Assembly: GCA_949775045.1 (NCBI GenBank)
Contig: OX459101.1
Location: 4,402,465 to 4,466,464 of the forward strand
Direction of reading: 5' to 3'
From: Metridium senile
Taxonomy: Eukaryota > Cnidaria > Anthozoa > Actiniaria > Metridiidae
DNA: 64,000 bases
In this document: piece after piece, positions 54,801-64,000 of the stretch
Layout: the number at the start of each line of letters is the position of its first letter
Position numbering within the stretch: the first letter of the stretch is position 1
Notes under the pieces: model-generated
Seen by the model: the letters and a program-made list of their open reading frames with translations, nothing else
What the model was told of the DNA's origin: nothing
Database searches by the model: none
Program-made: the position numbers and the translations under genes

Positions 54801-54861
54801 TGCAGCTTTTTTAAAAAACGTTGAATACTGAATAGTGCATTCAAAGACCAAAGGGCATTCT

Positions 54862-55490
54862 GGGTCTTATAAATGTGAGTTAAATAATACATATACAGTG
54901 ATATGTACTCCCCATGACTAGCTTGTATATTGTTTTGAATGGAATGCACTAAGAATAACATACCTAATTGTTATTTTTATATTACTGACCCAAAATGCAT
55001 TTCGGTCTTGCAATGCACTATTCAGTATGCAGTATTCTACGTTTTTTGAAATAGGTGTATATTTGAGACCTGTGTGCCAAAATCAACTAACAGCTATCAA
55101 CTAACTTTGATTTGATAAAATATCGATAAGAAGGCCATATGGATGAGTTAATAAGTGCTTACGCCCCGCCCAAAAGCGAAGGGAAAGGGCCCTGGGAACG
55201 ATATTGAGTGATTATTGTGGATGACATGCAAGTTTCTCAGTTTAATAGAAATACTTTTTTTCTAATTTTAAAGAGATTTCTATAAATAATTTCCTCATTA
55301 ATCCTCGTTTATATCCTTTTCTGTTGTTTTTTTTTTTACTGAGATTTTCCAGCTACAGACCCATACATACTTAGATACATACATCTAGGCGAGTTAATTA
55401 ACACATGCACAACACAGAACTAATTATATAATTTTGATTAAATTCATAGCTACCACCACCACCACCACCACCACCTCGTCATTGTCAGCA
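54862..55490. other. Intergenic DNA downstream of TRPC-C
   Basis: AACGTTTTTTGAAATAGGTG at about 55035 is a TATACACC-type fragment. A (CCA)n/(ACC)n run lies at 55452-55476, just past the TRPC-C stop, and TRPC-A has the complementary GGT run just after its own stop. Confidence 0.5.
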
Positions 55491-58400
55491 TTAGAGTTGT
55501 GAAGTTATCTCAGTAGGCACGCTCGAGTCTTTAGGCTCTTCTTCTTTGATTTCAGATTTTTCTTTCGATCTGCTGCAACATACATGACAGGCTTTGTTGT
55601 TTTGTCTTTCACTTTCAAAGTTATCTCGATTTTTCCTCATCCTGATGTAGCGTTTGAGAATATCTTTGATTTTACGGTGGCGCCTTTCAGCGCTTATATC
55701 TTTTGCTGTTTGAGAGTTCTGATAAAGACAATGGAAACATTTCCTATATTTTAGCTTATCTACTATACACCCGTTTTCGCATCATTCTCATTATTCCCAC
55801 AACGTCCCAAATGAATCATTAGTTCGTTCATTCACTCGTTCGTTCTTTCATTCACTCGTTCGTTCGCTCGTTCGTTCGTTCTTTCTTTCATTCACTCGTT
55901 CGTTCGTTCGTTCTTTCATTCACTCGTTCATTCGTTCGTTCTTTCTTTCACTCACTCGTTCGATCGTTATTTCGTTCATTCGATCAATCCCTTCTTCGTT
56001 CGTTCGATCAATTGTTCGTTCATTCGTTCATATATTTTTTCATTCCGGCAGTATTTCTTTCTCTCCAGCTTTTCTCTTTGTCTCCTTTATATATACCCTC
56101 CTCATTTTTCACTTATGGATTGCAAATACGTGAGTTATTTTGGATGGAGGTTCTTATTTGTTTCCTTTATAACCTGCAGTGGCGGATCAAGAAAGTTGCT
56201 TAAGGTATTAGGGGTGTCCGGTCCCTAAATGTCTTAAATAAAATAGATGTAATTGCGGCACCAGAGGGATGTCTTATGCCACTACGAAAAACCCCTAGAT
56301 CCGCCCCTGATAACTATTAAACTTTGCTTTAACCAGGATCCATCGGCCAAGTACAGATAACACACACCACGAACAGACGTTACAGAGAAATTAGCCTCAC
56401 CTCTTGTATATCTGAGAAACCTTGATTCGAATGATAACTAGAACTTGCGTCATCCTAGAATGAAAAGGTCAGTTATGTTAAGTTGTTCGATTTAGAGTAT
56501 ACTGTCTTGTTTTATACTTATTCTCAATGCTGGCGAAATACATACATATTTACCTACATACATACATACATACATATATACCTACATATTTTATCAAAGA
56601 TATAATTGTTCTTTTGCTAAAAAAATATCTCAACCTGTTGAAAAACAGAAAACGATCTCGCGCGCTAATCAAAGTCTTTTGTTACTTCTCATCTACAATA
56701 CCATATATGGTATTTCTCATACGATAGTTGAATAAGGTGGGAATCTTCTGACAAAAACAAGCGAAACTCGGTTAATTAGTGCGCGGCTTTCGAAACGAAA
56801 AGTCCCGAGCTCGATTCCCAGTGGCCTGACACTTAGCTTCGTTCGACTTCTTTCCATTCTGTGTAGCTTTGAATAGCTTTAGATAGCCGTAATACAGAGC
56901 ATTGATGAAGAGAGGAGGAAAGAGAGCACCGTCGGCTTCCTGGGAGATCAGCTTATTTTAATTTAGGAAACTATGGACGCCAAATATTAGTCCTTTCAAA
57001 TTTTTCCAGATATTTGGTTATAAGCATGGGGTTTGCTAGAACGTGGGACACAGTACAGATAAGTGAGTTTGGTATGTGTTAGTATGGGCCAGTCAATTGA
57101 AACAACTACCGACGCCAAATATTGGACCTTTCACAAGTTTACCAGATATTTGGTTATAAGCATGCATGGGGTTTGCTAGAACGTTGGACACAGTACAGGT
57201 TAGTGAGTGTGGTATGTGTTAGTATGGGCCAGTCACTTAGAGTGTTCACGGCCAGGGTTTGTCACGTTCAAGTCTAACAATAGCCCACTTCACAGTTCCC
57301 TGCGTCATCTTGAAAGGTAGCCAGGCCTCTGCATCGAAGCGAGACGAACGTTGAACTTGCAATGATAGAGACCTTTTAACACCTTGTGGGACAATAATTC
57401 ACGTGTCTCTATCATTATGAGCTCAACGTTTGTCTCGCTTGGATGCAAAGGCCCGGCTACCTTTCAAGATTGCGCTGGGAACGGTGAAAGGACTATTTGT
57501 AGAAAGAAATCGAAAACTCAGCACATTCTCGATTCGCCCCTCATATCACACGACAAAATTTCTAGTATAGTGTAAACGGGTCCGCCATCTGAGCCTATAG
57601 CCTAACACTATAACGTACCTCCCACAAACTGGGAAGTGGTACATTCTCAACCAAACACAAACCCTGAGAAGGAACCTTATAAGTTATTGTCTTCTCGTGT
57701 GTCCATTTATTGTGGTACTCTTAAATTGTAAATTTTGGGGGGAAGGGGGCGTTTTTTTCTCGTTTGTTAGTTATCAATAGATTAATATTTAGTTATTCTA
57801 TTAGAAAATAAATGTAAATAATATAATTAACTACAGTAGTCTTTTCGTGTGTCAATTTATTGTAGCATTCTTTAATTGTAAATTTTTTTTGTGCATGTGT
57901 TAGTTACTAATACAAAAAAAAAACAATCCCTGAGAGTTTGTCCGGCCCGTAAGCAAACCATGGCCTTCTGCATGAGAATTCGTTGCTCTTCCAGCAGATC
58001 CAATTGTGGTCAATGAATGTTATCATCAGAAATATCTTACCTTCTTACAACATTTGTGACAAAGTTTCTTGAGTTGTTTAAATATGAACCTAGTGTTTGG
58101 GATGAGGTTTAGTGGTGGAGGTAGAATACTGCCTTTCTCGACCCAGAACATCCACAGTCTTGACCTGGATACTTTCCATTTCTTGATCGCATTGTTCTAC
58201 AGAATTGAAATACACATACATTTAACGGACATTTAACGGCATACCACAGGAATCCCATTAACTTACCGCAATATCATCAAACGATTTTGTCATCATAGCA
58301 ATCAGCATATTGATGGCGATAATAACGCCAAGGACCTGAAACAAGCCGAACAGAATCTCTCCTGTCTTCTTGGTGATGGTGAAATTGTCTCCCTTGGTAC

Positions 58401-61400
58401 TGAAGCTGTTTAGATCTGTCAGGCCAAACAGAGACCAAAACAATCCGTTGAGACCTGAGGCAACTCTGAAGATAGGAAAGGTCCAATGGATAATTAAGTA
58501 AATGGACGGATGAATGATCTAGTGATTTGATGACTAAATTATATGAATAAATGATTGACTACATGGAAAAATTGATGAATGAATGGACGAATGAATTAAA
58601 TGAGCAAGATATACATTAATAGACAGATGAATCAATGTACTTTCAAAAAATGACTTACTGTGAGAATTGATGGCTGGTGTCCTGGCTCGTAGAATTGTTA
58701 TTAGCTCGATGGGCAGCGATGTACTTCTGTGTACTGATATAATGTGAATACAACTTTCTCAGACTAAAACCAAAGGCCACAATGATCAGAGCAAAAAACA
58801 CCATAAACTTCACAACATCAAGAATTAAATAATACAACGACAGCTGCAGGGGACCCAGCTTGTCGTTCGCTTGAAAAGCGGCAGAAATTCGCAGGAAACT
58901 CAATACCATCCCGATCGAAAACAAGCTGTTTGAAAGTAGAATTACTTTAAAGGTTGCAGAAGGCGTGAGGTCCTTGATAGGGTCGAGAACCACCCAGTTA
59001 CCAGTGATCCCGTAGGCTAAAAGTCTCAGAACGTACGATATAGTGAAGAGAAGCACCATAAGGAATGTTACCGTGTTCCACCACTGGGTGAAGTAACGTC
59101 TTCTGCCTTGGATTGAGAGCTCTTTGAACTCCTGCACAATGAGACCGAGGATCCAGACCATTATCAGCCAGTCTAAAATACAACAAATTAGATGGTCAAG
59201 GAAGAATCAAGGAAGCCATCCAGATAAGACTCCACCCTAATAACATCAATTGGGATAGCGGAATCAAAATCCCTAAAGAGTGGACTCCATCAATTTGCAA
59301 ACACTCCTCTAAGCCAGTCACAACGCGAAATTATCTTGAAATGAAACAACGACCGGTATATCGTTGACAGAGTGAATAGTGAACGGCGATCACATACTTA
59401 CGTACTTACCCGGTATACCAGGCGTAAATATCTCATTATCAAACATATCCTGAAATGTCGAGGCTAGCAGTATTCCAACAAAAACCAACATCGACCAGAA
59501 ATGACTCATGAACTTTATCAATGGATTTCCAAGAATACGGCTTACTTTACTGCCAGGGGCAATGATATGTATAAGGGCCAGGAAGGGCAGAAGAAGGATG
59601 TGACGAAAGGTGTAAAGAAATACACTGAAGCCGCTGCGATCTCTCCAGTTTGGCTCGAAGCTGAAGATAGTGTAGATGTCTTTGTAGAGGACCATGTTGA
59701 GGCACAGTTGGCTGTATGGGTGTGCGACTAACTGGAATGAAATGTGGTTTATATGTCGTGAACCTAGTTATCATTAAAAATCATTGTCATCGCCATCAAC
59801 ATATCATCAATTATTGTTACCTTGTCATTGTTTCCTTTGATCGCCAAATTAATGAATTCTAGCTCTTTCGCAGTTTCTTTCTTTATTTCAATATGTCTCT
59901 GCCTTTTCTCAAATTCGGGTGCAATGTCAGTGAGTATTTTGACCTCCCTGAGCGTTCTACATTGCTCCATTAAGTCAACAGCGAAGTCTTGGCACTGATG
60001 CCTTAGCTCATTGTAGTCTTCTTTGAACTCTTGGTCGATACTGTCAATAACATAACAGTGACTGATATAATGATGATGGTACCGGTAATGAAGGCGATGG
60101 TGTAATTAATGCCCCAGGGAGGGGGGGGGGGGGGTTACTCCCTTTGTCCAAGTGGTAGGGATGATCGGCGGAGGTTTTGAAAACAACCACTAAAAGGTAC
60201 GCACAGATAAAAATAACTGATAAAGCCTTGTCGATTTCTACCCCAACAAAGCAACAAAACAGGGTAAAAATGACTCTTACAGGTACGAAATCATGTTACG
60301 TAACTGATTTTTGAGCCAGAACCCTAACAGGACCCTAAAAGGTACGCCGATCACACCTACCGCTAGGACAAAGGGAGTACCCCCACCCACCCCCACCCAC
60401 GGAAACTAATGTGTTATGATGATACTACGACATTGATAGTGTTGATCGATAATGATGATGGTAATAACAATAATGACAATGACAAACCTACCTTGCTCGG
60501 AATCTCATCTCTCTGCTCAACTTAAAAATCTGATAAAGTGGATTCAGTGTGCTTTTGTCATGTATATACATATAGCTGATGTACATTGGGTTGGCTAAGG
60601 CTTTGAATGTATTTATCTTCAACAAGATACTGTATTCTTTTGGGAACAGATTCTTATGTATCCTCGTTTTCACATTGAACCCCATGAAACGAGTTATCTT
60701 CGGTAAATCTATTCCTAAGTCATTCATTTTGGCGTTATCTTCGTATACGTATTCATATTTTTTTACATAATATCCTTGTGTGATCAAGTATTCGACGATA
60801 TTATACTCATTCATCTGGATCGCCATCATGAGTGGAGTGTAGAACCCCTCTATCTTGCAATCCATAGGGCCCAGGTCACCTTCTTCAGGAGTTTTTTCTT
60901 CCAAGATCTTCACCAAACATTTGATACATTTGTAGGATCCTTCGCGAACAGCGGTGAATAGGATACCGCCGATCATTGCCTTGTTACTAATGAGAACCTA
61001 TATTAATACATTAAAAACTCTTTTAGCTAGTCTTTAACAAGGGAGGGGACTATAGTATACAATCCAAATAGACCTTTTCACAGTTTTCGTCGCTCAGCCT
61101 TGATATCGTGTAATATATTCTTTAGAACTTGACTACAGCACGTGGAATTTTTAAAGGTTTCAATATAGGCCTTTTGCAGGATCTGGTCACGTGACATAAA
61201 TTTAAAAAAATTAGCTCTGCTAAAAAAATTATTGGCATATTTAGAAATGTTATTTGTTAACTTTCGAGTTTTGAAAAAAATCATAAACATTTCCATTTAA
61301 ATCAAGAAATGTTAAAACTCAGCACCAGTACTAACTTTAATGTGCTCTTTCTGAATATGCCAATAATTGTTTTAGCAGAGCTAGGGTTTTTTGGGGGAAT

Positions 61401-63441
61401 TTATGTCACGTGACCAGATCCTGCAAAAGGCCTATTGTTTTATAATATGTACATTCTTTAAACTAGACTACCACTGAAAATAAATTTTAAAGTATACACT
61501 TATTTCAAAAATCGTTGTCGCAGCCAAAGCTACAGTCCACACACTGAACCCTGCAAAGGATGTCGGTATTTCTTCTCTTGTTATCGATTTATTCATAGCA
61601 TATTTTGGATGGAAGTGTTTGTTGTATGACAATAACACTGTTACAGTCGTAGATGATGAAACACTGATATTTCTTTAAAAAAACGTGTTATAAATCACAA
61701 ATTAAGTTCATAATACCGACAACCTTTGCAGGCTTCAGAGTGTGAACTGTAGCTTCGGCTGCGACAACGATTTTTGAAATAGGTGTATATAACACGCTAT
61801 TGAGGCTGAGGTTGGTTGACGAGAACCGTGAAATAGTTTGTTGCTACGGTGAAATTAAGCGCAAATACTTTATCAATGAAATGAATCAAATAACTACAAC
61901 ATGTATGTGACTCGAATTCAAGTAACTGTTCTTAATTTTTTTTATGTCGTAAACTTGAGATCGGCCATCCATATCCTGACAAGTATTGACAACTTGTCGA
62001 TCATAGAATTCAATTTGGATTTAAGGAAAGCTGACGGCTGCTGTTTCAGTTTCTACAACTTTTGATTTTAAACACACTTTTAAGAAAGTATTGCATAGTC
62101 GCAACATAAAAAAATTAAAAAAAGTCGCAGCCGGCATCAAAAATATTATATATAAGCTTAGTAAAGACAAAGAAAATTACATGTGTTTTGTGAACAAGTC
62201 ATAACTCAACTTCTTATTTTCCACAGTTTGAAAAAAGAGAAAATAAAAATTTCGCATAGTTGCAACAAAGTCACAACATAACTTTTTTATATATATACAT
62301 ATATATAGGCCTTTTTTTACAAACGAATTAGGTTGTCTCTGACTAAATTAGATGATTTTGAATTAGACGTTTCGGCTAAATCTTTAGCCTTCATCAGTAG
62401 AATTTGTACAAGTTTGCGTACGTATATATAGGCCTAATAAAGCAAATGACAATACACATGTTTCAAATGGGCCTGTCGCCGGGCGAATATAGCTTTGGAA
62501 CGTACGGTTCGTGATGCTTGTCACTTGGTCGCTGAAGCGGGCTCGCTGAATGAGTTTTTAGATGAAATAATACGATACTATAGTCTTTGTATTTATATAA
62601 AGCGTGAGAATTCATGAAGTAAACCGAATCTGTATTTTAAACTTCAAACCACGTCACCGTTTCGTATCTGCTGTTGATGCAGTATGTGATGCATCCTAAA
62701 CACGAGGCATGCATTTGTAGATTTTAAGAGAGGAGAAGGAATATACGAAATTCTGCCAAGAATATTGATTATTGAACTTTACTAGTTTTACTTGATGGAA
62801 GACTTAAAAAGTCGCAAAAAAACTCATTTAATAATTATTAAAGTCATGAAAAACAGGGAGGTGTTTCCAAATTAGAGCCTACTGACATAGATAAAGCTCC
62901 TCGATTTTTTAAACTAATATGATAGCTTTCATTTTCATGTTGTATTAGCTGAGGCTCAGAGCTACTGTATATCAAAATCAGTTGTAGGATAATCCTACAG
63001 TTTTAACGAGAAATATTTACTGAGGTGTAGAGCTATAGCTAGTGTATATCAAAAAGCCAACAGTAGATAACCAAACAGTTTTTGACGAGAAGTAACGTTG
63101 AATGCAAAAAAGGTCACTGAAAATTAGAACCACAAACAATAGAATAGCATCATACTTACTTCCAGTATTTCATCATTATCATTCTCAATCGCAGTCCCCA
63201 GTATCAATTTCGTAAAACCTCGATTTCCCATCGCTCCGAATGCCATATCTTCTCCAGAGCTGAGAACTTCGTTGACTTTCGCAACATCATCGCTAACAAC
63301 GGCTTTGTACAGTTCGTCTCGAAAGGGTTTGTTTAAAACGTTTTTATACTCTCGTTCGGCTAGAGTTTTCGTTCGAGGACCAACAAGATCTAGGCTTGTT
63401 GATCCTGCAGAGTCTAGCGCGTATTCCAACCCTCGTATCAT
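55491..63441 (-). CDS. TRPC-type cation channel, paralogue C (9 exons, 826 aa)
   Basis: Exons on the - strand are 63441-63160, 60997-60492, 60040-59821, 59731-59410, 59172-58659, 58465-58267, 58196-58041, 56454-56401 and 55718-55491. They sum to 2481 nt with no internal stop and standard splice sites. Domain order is that of the TRPC family. Ankyrin-like repeats are followed by TRP_2 (TFKALANPMYISYMY, FKEDYNELRHQCQDF), then the pre-S1 elbow and S1-S6. The pore motif is LFWSLFGLTDL, then TRP box WKVSRSRLW and LPPPLNLIP, and the C-terminal basic helix KDILKRYIRMRKN. The pore Glu found in paralogues A and B is Asp here. Unlike A, exon 1 keeps the 14-residue AEREYKNVLNKPFR segment. The first Met is chosen because the three paralogues lose similarity immediately upstream. 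Confidence 0.9.
55815..56040. repeat. TTCG/TTCA/TTCT tetranucleotide array in intron 8 of TRPC-C
   Basis: Interleaved CGTTCGTT, TTCATTCA and CTTTCTTT runs. It is the counterpart of the arrays in intron 8 of paralogues A and B. Confidence 0.9.
56765..56960 (+). mobile_element. tRNA-derived SINE in intron 7 of TRPC-C
   Basis: TTAGTGCGCGGCTTTCG and the B box GCTCGATTCCC are followed by CACTTAGCTTCGTTCGACTT and CTTTCCATTCTGTGTAGC. This is the same family as 11500-11760 and the same site as 40740-40900. Confidence 0.7.
56974..57245. repeat. Two-copy tandem repeat, about 140 bp
   Basis: GACGCCAAATATT, CAGATATTTGGTTATAAGCA then GGGGTTTGCTAGAACGT, and TATGTGTTAGTATGGGCCAG occur in both copies. The second copy has an extra ATGC. 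Confidence 0.9.
57305..57478. mobile_element. Foldback element in intron 7 of TRPC-C
   Basis: TCTTGAAAGGTAGCCAGGCC at the left pairs with GGCCCGGCTACCTTTCAAGA at the right. AGCGAGACGAACGTTGA pairs with TCAACGTTTGTCTCGCT, and AATGATAGAGAC with GTCTCTATCATT. Confidence 0.85.
59222..59398 (-). mobile_element. SINE remnant without head in intron 4 of TRPC-C
   Basis: The - strand carries CGCCGTTCACTATTCACTCT and the TTTGCAAATTGATGGAGTCC part shared with intron 4 of TRPC-A. The tRNA head present in A and B is deleted. Confidence 0.65.
60117..60400. mobile_element. G/C-tract-capped foldback element in intron 2 of TRPC-C
   Basis: GGGAGGG with a long G run, then TTACTCCCTTTGTCC, mirrors GGACAAAGGGAGTA plus a C-rich tract. 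Internal CTAAAAGGTACGC and TACAGGTACGAA phrases are the complement of the GTACCTTTTAG phrase at 12752-13049, so these two are one family. TRPC-A and B lack it. Confidence 0.75.
61165..61436. mobile_element. 272-bp foldback element in intron 1 of TRPC-C
   Basis: TAGGCCTTTTGCAGGATCTG then GTCACGTGACATAAAT is mirrored as ATTTATGTCACGTGACCAGA then TCCTGCAAAAGGCCTA. TTAGCTCTGCTAAA pairs with TTTAGCAGAGCTA. No ORF is seen. Confidence 0.85.
61493..61789. mobile_element. 297-bp foldback element, TATACACC family
   Basis: TATACACTTATTTC and TCGTTGTCGCAGCCAAAGCT on the left mirror AGCTTCGGCTGCGACAACGA and GAAATAGGTGTATA on the right. Central AATACCGACAACC and GATGTCGGTATTTC also match 35587-35882. Confidence 0.85.
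62366..62397 (-). ncRNA. Hammerhead-ribozyme-like motif with intact CTGATGA and GAAA boxes
   Basis: The - strand reads CTGATGAAGGCTAAAGATTT then AGCCGAAACGTC. The catalytic box CTGATGA, a 6-bp stem II (GGCTAA/TTAGCC, loop AGAT), GAAA and the cleavage triplet GTC are all present. One A sits unpaired between CTGATGA and stem II, and stem III is only the self-complementary ACGT. That fits the dimer-type hammerheads of Penelope-like elements. It lies in intron 1 of TRPC-C. Confidence 0.55.
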
Positions 63442-63890
63442 TCTGCTCCGGTTGGTTTTATTGACTGGTGCATTATGTTTTGTTGTGGTTATTGATGTAT
63501 TATATATAGAGTTGAAACGGAAATTTTACGCTCAACAGCGCGAAACGATGTCTTCGTCACGACACCATTTTGAACTGCTAGAATAAACATTGAAAATTGT
63601 TTGAATGAAAATCTTAGTTTTTAATACGGACCTTTCGCATTTACGTACATAGTTTTTTTGCAGTAAATACACCCTTTCCGAGAAACTTTAATTTGTCACC
63701 CGTGAAGTGAAAAGCCTACACGCTAGTAGCACAGGGGACTATGCATGGGTAACCTATGTAAATTTTATTAAGACACTGAGATTTCATGGCCATATTGCTA
63801 CACTTGTCAATCTGTTATTGAGAAATGACCGTTTTGACTTATCAAACAACAAGAAAGGCATTCCGAATGCACATTTAGTTTCTGAGGCCT
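63442..63890. other. Upstream flank of TRPC-C, no gene recognised
   Basis: The sequence loses all similarity to paralogues A and B right at the start codon. A CAGCGCGAAACGATGTCTTC block resembles AATAGCGCGAAATAATGTCTTC-like text at 50340, so this is shared repeat DNA. No exon is recognised. Confidence 0.4.
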
Positions 63891-63891
63891 C

Positions 63892-64000
63892 TTCTACACG
63901 AATCCGATCCGGCTGAAACCGCATAGAAATATTTGCGTCCATGCACATGAATCCTGTTGATCGTTTCCTATTCAAAAGTATGCAGTTTCAGTGACCGGAT
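63892..64000. mobile_element. Partial copy of the GRCCYCGTCTACACG MITE, cut by window end
   Basis: GGCCTCTTCTACACGAATCC then GATCCGGCTGAAACCGCATA and GAAATATTTGCGTCCA match the left half of 34032-34228. Confidence 0.85.

Overview
The window is eukaryotic, AT-rich and intron-containing, and almost certainly comes from a marine invertebrate. An anthozoan cnidarian such as a sea anemone or coral is the best guess. The guess rests on divergent TRPC-type channels, a lone atonal/neurogenin-like bHLH gene, hammerhead-like motifs of the kind carried by Penelope-like elements, and a dense population of small foldback transposons. The species is inferred; no sequence here names it.

Protein-coding content is small. 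Three paralogous TRPC-type cation-channel genes share one nine-exon structure with identical intron phases. TRPC-A lies on the + strand (6473-14935, 805 aa) and TRPC-C on the - strand (63441-55491, 826 aa). Both join into complete frames. TRPC-B on the - strand (48995-39867) has a net +2 nt change at the end of exon 5 that breaks the frame at the usual donor. A donor 4 nt further on would restore it. B and C are head-to-tail, and A is inverted relative to them. Between A and B sits a - strand bHLH transcription factor (25198-24452, 248 aa) with an upstream 5'UTR exon, a TATA box and a CACGTG E-box.

Layout: 1-6.4 kb, degenerate repeats, a LINE relic and a tRNA-like head. 6.5-14.9 kb, TRPC-A, with two inverted-repeat transposons in intron 1 and two G/C-tract-capped elements in introns 6 and 7. 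15-24 kb, microsatellites, a MITE cluster and 136-137 bp tandem repeats. 24.4-25.7 kb, bHLH gene. 25.7-39.8 kb, hammerhead-like elements, a 24-bp minisatellite, a nested MITE, a 296-bp foldback and a 60-bp minisatellite with 240-bp higher-order structure. 39.9-49 kb, TRPC-B. 49.1-53.8 kb, a 1.2-kb element with 7-bp target duplication and a 3.3-kb hAT-like element with 8-bp target duplication. 55.5-63.4 kb, TRPC-C.

Functionally, the TRPC paralogues should be plasma-membrane, probably tetrameric, non-selective cation channels. The bHLH gene encodes a presumed nuclear E-box-binding factor and has no evident link to them beyond position. Most other sequence is mobile-element debris. Several elements can be delimited to the base by target-site duplications.
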